From the NCBI GenBank assembly GCA_902476265.1, contig CABSCP010000019.1, positions 1 through 64,000 on the forward strand: a stretch of 64,000 bases of DNA, given 5' to 3'. Under the pieces are notes generated by a model, which saw nothing but the letters and a program-made list of their open reading frames with translations, did not search any database and was not told where the DNA came from. Source of the stretch: an uncultured Lachnospiraceae bacterium. GTDB taxonomy: Bacteria > Bacillota > Clostridia > Lachnospirales > Lachnospiraceae. Shown here one piece after another: positions 57,220-64,000 of the stretch. The number at the start of each line of letters is the position of its first letter. Position 1 is the first letter of the stretch. A program made the position numbers and the translations under genes.

Positions 57220-57704
57220 AGCGGTTCAGGCAGGCGGTGAACCGGATTTGGGCGGATGTACGGGTCTGGTGGAAATTTGGGGTTGTATTTCTCCTTTATG
57301 ATCTTCTGGCGAACGTTTGGTTTGGCGCTTTCTGCCCTTCTGTGATCGTGGCAGGGCTGCCCTGTCCGGGATGCGGGATGACCAGGGCGGTTTTTTATTT
57401 TGCCACCGGCCGGTTTGAACGGGGCTGGCAGATGAATCCGCTGGGAATTCTCTGGCTTTTGCTGGCCCTCTACTTCTGTGTGATGCGATATGGGTTCGGG
57501 AAAAAGCCGAAGGGGCTTTGGCAGATGGCAGGCATCGTCATCGGACTGATGATTTTGGTCTATTTGTATCGGATGTACCGGTATTTTCCGGGAGAACCGC
57601 CCCTTTGCTATACGCCCGGCAATCTGCTGGAGCGTCTGATACCCGGATATGAGGATGGGGTGCGGAGAGTGCTGAAAAGATTGACCTTACTGTTTTGGGT
57701 CTAA
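57216..57704 (+). CDS. DUF2752 membrane protein
   Basis: 162 aa. GLPCPGCGMTRAVFYF is the DUF2752 signature (CPxCGxTR). Three membrane segments (about 20-45, 80-100, 105-125). Function of the family is not settled; the Cys pair suggests thiol or metal chemistry. It is inserted between the repressor (four-base overlap) and the BlaR1-like gene, which is not the usual BlaI-BlaR1 arrangement. Confidence 0.88.
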   Translation: MKRFRQAVNRIWADVRVWWKFGVVFLLYDLLANVWFGAFCPSVIVAGLPCPGCGMTRAVFYFATGRFERGWQMNPLGILWLLLALYFCVMRYGFGKKPKGLWQMAGIVIGLMILVYLYRMYRYFPGEPPLCYTPGNLLERLIPGYEDGVRRVLKRLTLLFWV

Positions 57705-57738
57705 TGTGTTAGAGTAGGTATAGGACTAATATATTAGA
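57700..57738. promoter_or_regulatory. Two BlaI-type operator dyads before the M56 gene
   Basis: TCTAATGTGTTAGA (57700-57713) and ACTAATATATTAGA (57725-57738) are two similar 14-base dyads, CTAAT-N2-(A/G)TTAG, centres 25 bases apart. TTGGGT (57695-57700), 18-base spacer, TATAGG (57719-57724) is a possible promoter between them. The first dyad contains the DUF2752 stop. Confidence 0.65.
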
Positions 57739-57789
57739 CCAAATTGGAGCAGATATTGTTGTTGTGTGGAGCCAGCCAGGGGGAAGGTT

Positions 57790-58692
57790 ATGAATGCAGT
57801 TTTTTTACAGGTGATCCGGATGAGCGTTTCCGCAGCCGGGATGATTTTGGCGGCGTTTTTACTGCGGGCGGTTTTTCAGAAGGCGCCCGCGTATATCAGA
57901 GGGGTTTTGTGGATGCTCGTCGCGTTCCGGCTGATCTGTCCGGTCACAATCCCGTTGCCTTACAGTCCGCTGGCGGAGGGGGAACGCTTCGTGAGGACAG
58001 TTCTGCAGGCGGTACCGGGAAACGGAGCGTCAGCGGTTTTGGAGCCGCAGCCGGATCTGAGAGAAGCAGGGCAGCGCGCTGCCTGTGCGGTCTGGCTGGC
58101 CGGTCTGGCAGGGATGGCCGTATACGGAATCGCAAGCTATCTGCTGTTAATGCGTAAGATGCGCACAGCAGTGCCGGTAGAAGCAGAAGAAGGAATCTTT
58201 CTGACGGAGGTGGCGGAAGCGCCGTTTGTGATGGGAATGGTGCGGCCCCGGATTTATCTGCCATTTGGGCTGACAGAGGTAGCGCGGGATCATGTGCTCC
58301 TTCATGAAAGGCTTCATGTCAGACATCGGGATTATCTCACAAAAGTGTTGTTTTACGGGATTCTGTGCATCCATTGGTTTAATCCGGCGGTGTGGGCGGC
58401 CTGGCAGTGTTTTGGCAGGGATTTGGAACTGATATGTGATGAAAGCGCCGCCCGGCAGCTGGACGGCAGGGGCAGGAGGGAATATGCCCAGACACTTTTT
58501 GAATGCAGCATGTCTCAACAGAAAGGGCCTTTGCTGCGGTCCGCCTTTGGAGGCGTAGATATAAGGAAGAGAGTGGAAAAAATGCTCTCTTATCAAAAGC
58601 CGGGAAAGGCGGAAAAAGTGCTGTCTTTGATTTGCTGCCTGGCGGCTGCTGTCTGTTTCCTGCCTTGGGAAACGGATGCAGGCCTGGCGTAA
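57790..58692 (+). CDS. BlaR1/MecR1-like M56 membrane metalloprotease, truncated
   Basis: 300 aa from the ATG at 57790 after GGGGGAAGG. Four membrane segments, with the gluzincin HExxH motif (HERLH at 172-176) in LLHERLHVRHRDYL and the HWFNPAVWAAW and DLELICDE motifs of M56 proteases. The extracytoplasmic sensor domain that usually follows the last membrane segment is cut off: TAA at 58690-58692 lies right after the fourth segment. The same frame stays open for 131 codons beyond. The protease part may be intact but unable to sense. Confidence 0.85.
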   Translation: MNAVFLQVIRMSVSAAGMILAAFLLRAVFQKAPAYIRGVLWMLVAFRLICPVTIPLPYSPLAEGERFVRTVLQAVPGNGASAVLEPQPDLREAGQRAACAVWLAGLAGMAVYGIASYLLLMRKMRTAVPVEAEEGIFLTEVAEAPFVMGMVRPRIYLPFGLTEVARDHVLLHERLHVRHRDYLTKVLFYGILCIHWFNPAVWAAWQCFGRDLELICDESAARQLDGRGRREYAQTLFECSMSQQKGPLLRSAFGGVDIRKRVEKMLSYQKPGKAEKVLSLICCLAAAVCFLPWETDAGLA

Positions 58693-59088
58693 GCGAGAAC
58701 GCTGGAAAGCATATCCGGAAGGGGCACGGGAAACGATTCGGTTATCGAATTGGAAGAAGCGGCCGAAAAAATCCTGGATTCGGTGGGAAGGCTGCACGAT
58801 GGTGGAATTTCCATAGAACTGCCGGAGGGAAGATATGCACAGGGGGAATGGAAGGCAGAGATCAGCTGGCTGCAACAAAAGGAAGACGGCGGAACTAGCG
58901 CATTTAAGGGGAACGCACCCTGCCGGGAAAGGGAATGGGACGGCGGATGGAGAACCGGCGTATCCGGCAGCTTTGCCCTGGGAGGGTACGACCGGGAGTA
59001 TGCAGGAATCCGGATTGTGGTTTTCCATACAGGGAATGAGGAAACCGAAACGATAGAAAAAGATTTGGTGTGGGAGGGGACTCCGTGA
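58693..59088 (+). pseudogene. Detached C-terminal sensor part of the M56 gene
   Basis: The reading frame of the M56 gene continues without further stops for 131 codons after the TAA. It begins ARTLESISGRGTGNDSV and runs to VWEGTP before a TGA at 59086-59088. It contains a mixed beta-rich, charged sequence with no signal of its own and no good start or SD (the first candidate is a TTG at 58750). This is best explained by one nonsense change in a formerly single gene, or by readthrough. Confidence 0.75.
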
Positions 59089-59171
59089 TCAGATCCGGCG
59101 GAAGCGCGGATATAAAATACCGCTGCCGGTTATGGAACCGTCAGCAGTATGTTGGTGCAAAATATCAAAAA

Positions 59172-60032
59172 TTACCGGCTCCATCTCCCGGAAGCGCCGC
59201 AGGGAAGAACCAGGCCGCTTTCCGTGACGGGAAGGCCGATTTCCTGGGCTTCCACATGGCCTCCGAATTTTTTTACCACAGCGGTGTTGATCATATAGCT
59301 TAAAACCGCGGGCTGCAGTCCGGTGGTATAGGAATTTACCAGGAAGAAGGCGGCATCTTTGGAAAGGATCTGAGCGGTCAGTTCAATAAAGGGGAAGATG
59401 CTCTCTTCAATCTTCCAGATTTCCCCTTTGGGGCCGCGCCCATAGGAGGGCGGATCCATGATGATGCCGTCGTAGGTGTTGCCCCGGCGGATTTCCCGCT
59501 CCACAAATTTGACACAGTCGTCCACCAGCCAGCGGATGGGAGCATCCGACAGGCCGGATGCGGCGGCGTTTTCTTTTGCCCAGGACACCATGCCTTTGGA
59601 TGCGTCCACATGGGTGACGGCAGCGCCCGCTTTTGCAGCGGACAGGGTGGCTCCTCCGGTGTAGGCGAACAGGTTTAATACCTTAAGCGGTCTGCCCGCC
59701 TGACGGATGATGTCGGAAAACCAGTCCCAGTTTGCCGCCTGTTCCGGGAAAAGGCCCGTGTGTTTGAAACTGAAGGGTTTTAAACGGAAAGTCAGGTCCC
59801 GGTAGCGGATACTCCATTCTTCGGGCAGATGAAAAAATTCCCACTCACCGCCGCCCTTGGCGCTGCGGTGATAATGGCCGTTTTTCTTTTTCCATCCGGG
59901 ATTGGTTTTAGGCGTATTCCATATCACCTGGGGGTCCGGGCGGACCAGCAGGTAATCCCCCCAGCGTTCCAGCTTTTCCCCACAGGAGGTATCTATCACT
60001 TCATAATCTTTCCAGTTATCAGCAATCCACAT
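59172..60032 (-). CDS. Class I SAM-dependent RNA methyltransferase (RlmI-like, no PUA)
   Basis: 286 aa from the ATG at 60032, after GAGGAAAG; an upstream in-frame extension is unlikely. A Rossmann methyltransferase domain with LNLFAYTGGATLSAAKAGAAVTHVD and the catalytic-type IIMDPPSYGRGPKGE (DPPxY) resembles RlmI/RlmK 23S rRNA m5C methyltransferases. The N-terminal PUA domain of RlmI is absent. Target nucleotide unknown. Its promoter is divergent from that of the response regulator. Confidence 0.88.
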   Translation of the reverse strand: MWIADNWKDYEVIDTSCGEKLERWGDYLLVRPDPQVIWNTPKTNPGWKKKNGHYHRSAKGGGEWEFFHLPEEWSIRYRDLTFRLKPFSFKHTGLFPEQAANWDWFSDIIRQAGRPLKVLNLFAYTGGATLSAAKAGAAVTHVDASKGMVSWAKENAAASGLSDAPIRWLVDDCVKFVEREIRRGNTYDGIIMDPPSYGRGPKGEIWKIEESIFPFIELTAQILSKDAAFFLVNSYTTGLQPAVLSYMINTAVVKKFGGHVEAQEIGLPVTESGLVLPCGASGRWSR

Positions 60033-60066
60033 TTTTCTTTCCTCGCTTGTCAAATGATCTGTTTTC

Positions 60067-60095
60067 ACTATACAGGAACCGGGGAAAAATTGCAA
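60067..60095 (-). promoter_or_regulatory. Promoter of the methyltransferase
   Basis: On the minus strand TTGCAA (60090-60095), 17-base spacer, TATAGT (60067-60072). Confidence 0.6.
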
Positions 60096-60123
60096 ATGCT
60101 GATTCCCGGAAATGGGGCAGAGA

Positions 60124-60152
60124 TTTACTTTGGTCAGATTTCCGTTTATAAT
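60124..60152 (+). promoter_or_regulatory. Promoter of the response regulator
   Basis: TTTACT (60124-60129), 17-base spacer, TATAAT (60147-60152). Confidence 0.65.
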
Positions 60153-60184
60153 GGGGGGAAGATACAAGAAAGAAGGGGTGTGCA

Positions 60185-60847
60185 ATGCAGACAATCGCGG
60201 TGATCGAAGATGATACCCATATCGGGAATATACTGGAAGAAAATCTGACCCGGGAAGGGTACCGGGTTTTGCGGGCGTATTCCGGAACGGAGGCGGTATA
60301 TTTGCTTTCTGCCCATACACCGGACCTGATCCTGCTGGATCTGATGCTGCCGGGTCTTTCGGGCGAAGAACTGCTTCCTTCCTTGAAGGGGATTCCGGTG
60401 ATTGTGGTCAGCGCAAAAGTGGGAGTTGACGATAAAGTGAAGATGCTTTTGGGCGGCGCGGCCGATTATGTGACAAAACCGTTTGAAATGAAGGAGCTGT
60501 TGGCGCGCATCACCGTACAGCTCAGAAAAGCGGCCGTCTGCGGAATGGCGCCGGTGCTGGTGGAAGGGGATTTGAAGCTGGATACGGTTTCTCATGAAGG
60601 GAGCGTGAAAGGAATCCCTGTGAAGCTGACCAAAACCGAGTACGCAATTTTAAAGCTTTTGATGCAAAATCCGAAGCAGGTGATCGCAAAGTCCGTGATG
60701 CTGGACAGGATCAGCGAGGATACGCCGGACTGTACGGATCTTTCGTTAAAGCAGCATGTGAGCAATCTGCGCAAAAAACTCAGGGATGCAGGAGGGCAGG
60801 ATTATATTGAGGCGGTATGGGGGATCGGATTTAAACTCATATCTTGA
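60185..60847 (+). CDS. OmpR/PhoB-family response regulator
   Basis: 220 aa. Receiver domain with phospho-Asp52 in LILLDLMLPG, conserved acidic pair EDD and KPF; then a winged-helix effector (TKTEYAILKLLMQNPKQVIAKSVMLDRI, VWGIGFKLIS). It is upstream of an ABC transporter and its kinase, the common arrangement for peptide-antibiotic sensing (BceRS-type) or bacteriocin immunity systems. A four-copy direct repeat beyond its stop is probably its site. Confidence 0.95.
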   Translation: MQTIAVIEDDTHIGNILEENLTREGYRVLRAYSGTEAVYLLSAHTPDLILLDLMLPGLSGEELLPSLKGIPVIVVSAKVGVDDKVKMLLGGAADYVTKPFEMKELLARITVQLRKAAVCGMAPVLVEGDLKLDTVSHEGSVKGIPVKLTKTEYAILKLLMQNPKQVIAKSVMLDRISEDTPDCTDLSLKQHVSNLRKKLRDAGGQDYIEAVWGIGFKLIS

Positions 60848-60885
60848 CCATTTCTTTACGGTTTTCTTTACCGCTTTCTTGACGG
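60840..60885 (+). repeat. Tandem direct repeats (response regulator box candidates)
   Basis: TTTCTTTACGG (60851-60861), TTTCTTTACCG (60863-60873) and TTTCTTGACGG (60875-60885) lie exactly 12 bases apart. A fourth degenerate copy, TATCTTGACCA, precedes them at 60840-60850. They sit upstream of and overlapping the poor -35 of the promoter for the ABC genes (-10 TATACT at 60894-60899). Confidence 0.7.
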
Positions 60886-60931
60886 CGGTGTTTTATACTG
60901 GGAACATCAAAAACGAGGAGGCAGAAAGAAA

Positions 60932-61846
60932 ATGGAATATTGTCTGACAACCAACGGGCTTTGTAAGCAGTACAAAAATTTCAAAGCGTTAAACGGGCTT
61001 TCCATGCATGTTCCCAAAGGGGCTATTTATGGATTTGTGGGCAGGAACGGCGCCGGAAAAACGACGCTGATCCGGCTGATCTGCGGGCTGCAGGAGCCTG
61101 ACGGTGGGGAGTATTCTCTGTATGGGGTCAAAAATACGGATCCCGAAATTGGAAAAGCCAGACGCCGTATGGGCGGCGTGGTGGAGACGCCGTCCGTGTA
61201 TCTGGATATGACGGCCGAAGATAATTTAAAGGAGCAGTACCGGGTGCTGGGAATGCCCTCTTATGACGGGATCCGGGAACTTTTGGAACTGGTGGGACTT
61301 GCGGATACCGGAAGAAAAAAGGCCAGGGATTTTTCCCTGGGTATGCGCCAGCGGCTGGGCATTGCGGTGGCGCTGTGCGGTGATCCGGATTTTCTGGTGC
61401 TGGATGAACCGGTGAACGGCCTGGATCCCCAGGGGATCATAGAGATCCGGGAACTGATTTTAAAGCTGAACTGGGAACATCAGATCACGGTGTTGATTTC
61501 CAGCCATATCCTGGATGAATTATCCCGGCTTGCCACTCACTATGGATTTATTGATAAGGGCGCCATTCTCAAAGAGGTGAGCGCTGCAGAACTGGAAGCG
61601 GCCTGTCGGAAATGCATCCGGGTAGGCGTGACGGATATGAAGGCTCTGTGCCGGACGGCGGACCGGATGGGCCTTACCTACAGCATTCTTTCCGATTCCG
61701 AAGCGGATGTCTACGGGGAAGTCGGCATTACCCGGTTAACCAAAGAGCTGGACCGGGAAGGGTGCGAGATCCTTTCCCTTCACGAACGGGATGAAAGTCT
61801 GGAGAATTATTATATTAATCTGGTAGGAGGGGAAAGAAATGCGTAA
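60932..61846 (+). CDS. ABC transporter ATP-binding protein (BcrA-like)
   Basis: 304 aa, single nucleotide-binding domain. Walker A GRNGAGKTT, Q-loop, ABC signature LGMRQRLGIAVAL (a variant of LSGGQ, usual in this group) and Walker B LVLDEPVNGLDP with H-loop SSHILDEL. BcrA-type transporters export or resist bacitracin-like or lantibiotic peptides. It overlaps the permease gene by eight bases. Confidence 0.94.
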   Translation: MEYCLTTNGLCKQYKNFKALNGLSMHVPKGAIYGFVGRNGAGKTTLIRLICGLQEPDGGEYSLYGVKNTDPEIGKARRRMGGVVETPSVYLDMTAEDNLKEQYRVLGMPSYDGIRELLELVGLADTGRKKARDFSLGMRQRLGIAVALCGDPDFLVLDEPVNGLDPQGIIEIRELILKLNWEHQITVLISSHILDELSRLATHYGFIDKGAILKEVSAAELEAACRKCIRVGVTDMKALCRTADRMGLTYSILSDSEADVYGEVGITRLTKELDREGCEILSLHERDESLENYYINLVGGERNA

Positions 61847-62678
61847 TCTTTTATCGGCCGGTCTCCTGCGCATGTGGAAAAGCAGGTTGTTTCAGGTTTT
61901 GGAAGTGATATCGGCAGGTTATGGCCTGTATATAGCCTTTGAGTTGTATTTTGACCACGGAGTAAACGGATATATTCATGTGCTGGATGACGGCCTTTTT
62001 AATTATGTGATTCTGGAAGGAATTTTGGCGGCGGTATTCTGCAGCCTGTTTATCGGGACGGAGTACAGTGACGGCACGATCCGCAATAAGATCATCGTGG
62101 GGCATGATAGGCGGAGCGTATATTTGTCCAACCTGATTTCCTGCTGCACAGCCATAACCGTTTTTGCAGTAACGTATCTGATCTGCTATTTGGTCCCCGG
62201 GGTGATTCTTCTGGGAAGCTTTCAGGAGGATGTGGGGCTGGCGATTTTGGTATTTTTAGGAAGTATTGTTCTGGGATGGGCCTATGCAGCGATCTATACG
62301 CTGTTTTCCATGCTGAATCAGAATAAGGCTGCGGTTGCGGTGGTGAGTATTCTGCTGGCGTTTATTTTCCTTTTTGCCGGTGTTACGATTCGGCTGAAGC
62401 TGGGGGAACCGGCCACCTTTGACGCAAACTATTATGAAACGGAGGATGGGGAAATTGAAAAAACAGAGGGCAGAGAGAACCCTTCCTATTTGGAAGGGGC
62501 AGAGCGTACTTTTTATCAGTTTTTGAATGATTTTCTTCCGGGCGGACAGAGTGTGGAGCTGTCGGGAATGACGGAACAGATGCATTTTTCCTGGAAATAC
62601 CCCATTTATTCCTTTGGGATTATTATATTGACCAGCGGATGCGGTCTGGTACTGTTCCGAAAAAAAGATTTGAAATAA
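61839..62678 (+). CDS. ABC-2 type permease
   Basis: 279 aa, about six membrane segments (near 18-40, 50-72, 100-122, 135-160, 170-190, 255-275). A Glu-rich extracellular loop (about 195-235) lies before the last segment. SIGTEYSDGTIRNKIIVGHDRR-like segment (FIGTEYSDGTIRNKII) is typical of bacitracin-type permeases. Forms the membrane part of the preceding ATPase. Substrate unknown. Confidence 0.9.
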   Translation: MRNLLSAGLLRMWKSRLFQVLEVISAGYGLYIAFELYFDHGVNGYIHVLDDGLFNYVILEGILAAVFCSLFIGTEYSDGTIRNKIIVGHDRRSVYLSNLISCCTAITVFAVTYLICYLVPGVILLGSFQEDVGLAILVFLGSIVLGWAYAAIYTLFSMLNQNKAAVAVVSILLAFIFLFAGVTIRLKLGEPATFDANYYETEDGEIEKTEGRENPSYLEGAERTFYQFLNDFLPGGQSVELSGMTEQMHFSWKYPIYSFGIIILTSGCGLVLFRKKDLK

Positions 62679-62705
62679 TGAGGCAAAGCGGCCGGAGGCA
62701 GGCGG

Positions 62706-63608
62706 ATGATTTCCTGGATTTGCATTGGTATCCTGATTTTTATTATTTTAATACTTATGGGCAAGCAGTTTTTTCTGCAGAAGAGTATGGATGAAATTTC
62801 TGCGGAATTTAAGGAACGCATGAATCAGGATACCAACAATCTGATTTATCTTTCCTGTAGGGATCGTCACGCCAGGAAACTGGCCGCCCAGATCAATGTC
62901 CAGCTGCGTCTGTTGCGTAAACAGCGGCAGCAGTATCTGGAAGGGGACAGGGAACTTAAGGAGGCGGTGACCAATATTTCCCACGATCTGCGCACCCCCC
63001 TGACGGCGATCTGCGGTTATCTGGAGCTTTTGGAAGGGGAAGAAAAGACGGAAGCGGCAGCCCGTTATCTGGAACAGATCGAAAACCGTACCGAAGCGTT
63101 AAAGCAACTGACGGAAGAACTGTTCCACTATTCGGTGATCGTTTCCGTTCAGGAAGAAAACAGGGAGAGGACGGAATTGAACCGGGTGTTGGAGGAAAGT
63201 CTTGTTTCCTGCTACGGCGCCTTTGTGAGCAGACAGATAGAGCCGAAAATTTCCATGCCGGAAGCGCCGGTTTTAGGCTGGCTGGACCCTTCCGCCCTGG
63301 GGCGAATTTTTGACAATATTTTAAACAATGCGCTCAAATACAGCGATGGCGATCTTGTGGTAACACTTTGTGAGGACGGGACGGTTTCTTTTTCCAATGC
63401 GTCTCAAAAACTCTCGCCTGTGATGGTGGAGCGTCTTTTTGACCGGTTTTATACGGTGGAGACCGGCAGAAATTCCACCGGCCTGGGGCTTTCTATCGCA
63501 AAGTTGCTCACGGAACGGATGGGCGGGGAAATCGGTGCTGCGTATCGGGACAACAGGCTGACGGTCACGCTCCGGTTTCCGCTGTATGAAGAAAAACAGA
63601 AAGGTTGA
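62706..63608 (+). CDS. Sensor histidine kinase
   Basis: 300 aa. One N-terminal membrane segment (about 3-20) and almost no extracellular domain, so this is an intramembrane-sensing kinase that probably gets its signal from the ABC transporter. HisKA H-box NISHDLRTPLTA (His93), N-box DNILNNALKYSDG, G-box FDRFYTVE and STGLGLSIAKLL. SD AGGCAGGCGG is moderate. Partner of the response regulator at 60185. Confidence 0.94.
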   Translation: MISWICIGILIFIILILMGKQFFLQKSMDEISAEFKERMNQDTNNLIYLSCRDRHARKLAAQINVQLRLLRKQRQQYLEGDRELKEAVTNISHDLRTPLTAICGYLELLEGEEKTEAAARYLEQIENRTEALKQLTEELFHYSVIVSVQEENRERTELNRVLEESLVSCYGAFVSRQIEPKISMPEAPVLGWLDPSALGRIFDNILNNALKYSDGDLVVTLCEDGTVSFSNASQKLSPVMVERLFDRFYTVETGRNSTGLGLSIAKLLTERMGGEIGAAYRDNRLTVTLRFPLYEEKQKG

Positions 63609-63639
63609 ATCGATTCCGGCAGAGGACCGGAAGGAACGT

Positions 63640-64000
63640 TCAAAGACGCCATGCTCTGCACAGCGCCAGAAACTCCTCCGCTGACTGGGGCAGATATTTG
63701 CTCCTGTGGCGGATCAGATAAAAGCTGCGGGATAATTCCATGGACTGAACCGGAATTTCCACAACTTTTCCGCTCTTCAGATCCTCCTGTACCAAAAGCC
63801 AGGGAAGGATGGCGATTCCCAGGCCGTTGGCCGCGGCGCGGACCAGCGCCTGGGTGCTGATACTCTCCCAGGCGGGGGTGATATTCAGCCCATGGGAAAG
63901 GAAAAGGCTTTCTGACATTTCCCGCACGGCGCTGCCGGGTTCCCGGAGGAGCAGGTCATACTGGGCCGCTGTTTCAGGAGCCACCTTTTTTTGCCCGGCC
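63640..64000 (-). CDS. LysR-family regulator, C-terminal part (runs off the right edge)
   Basis: The open frame continues to the window edge; no start is seen. The visible part (about 119 codons) is the end of the LysR substrate-binding domain: VREMSESLFLSHGLNI, SISTQALVRAAANGLGIAILPWLLVQEDL and VVEIPVQ. The DNA-binding HTH would lie right of the window, since the gene reads leftwards. Effector and targets are not visible. Confidence 0.85.
   Translation of the reverse strand, partial: AGQKKVAPETAAQYDLLLREPGSAVREMSESLFLSHGLNITPAWESISTQALVRAAANGLGIAILPWLLVQEDLKSGKVVEIPVQSMELSRSFYLIRHRSKYLPQSAEEFLALCRAWRL

Overview
The window looks like chromosome of a low-to-medium GC Clostridia, most likely a gut Lachnospiraceae. 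The reasons are strict-anaerobe NrdD/NrdG, strong Firmicutes SD sequences, SAM-I and L10-leader RNAs, a C+ type L33, SleB-like wall hydrolases, and a birA/small-protein/coaX/dus gene order. No rRNA, tRNA, CRISPR array or prophage is seen. Almost all of it is ordinary core genome; the accessory interest sits at both ends and in the regulatory DNA.

Layout, left part. 1-52 is the extreme 3' end of a group II intron (the D5 3' strand and D6 with a bulged branch A). 461-3308 is a coupled set: a tail-anchored coiled-coil protein with nine 11-residue repeats, a flavin reductase-like protein, and a LysM/G5/M23 wall peptidase. Then come murA, a SAM-I riboswitch with metK, a lipoprotein/DUF89/dnaE operon, pfkA, a KtrB/KtrA-type potassium system, a SpoU methyltransferase and proC. 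Two tandem SleB-domain wall hydrolases follow, with similar promoters and repeat-rich leaders, then NfeD/SPFH, argF, birA, a small conserved protein, coaX, dus, greA-lysS, a small HTH protein with UDP-galactopyranose mutase, and a YihS/AGE-family sugar isomerase.

Middle part. 32.8-52.4 kb is the transcription/translation superoperon: rpmG-secE-nusG-rplK-rplA, then a three-gene interruption (CapA-like, AraC, EamA), then L10 leader-rplJ-rplL, rpoB-rpoC, rpsL-rpsG-fusA-tuf.

Right part. An HD-domain protein and nrdD-nrdG read leftwards. Divergent from nrdD is a Crp/Fnr regulator, followed by BlaI-like repressor, DUF2752 membrane protein and BlaR1/M56 antirepressor. The M56 gene is cut by an in-frame TAA, with about 130 codons of its sensor domain still open downstream. 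A methyltransferase, a two-component/ABC module (response regulator, ATPase, permease, histidine kinase) and a LysR gene running off the right edge complete the window.

The most interesting items are the intron end, the hendecad-repeat protein, the split BlaR1 with two matching operator dyads, a dyad between nrdD and the Crp-like gene placed at -41.5, a four-copy direct repeat in front of the ABC genes, a WalR-like box in front of a wall hydrolase, and a 33-codon membrane peptide. No whole new system can be claimed from sequence alone.
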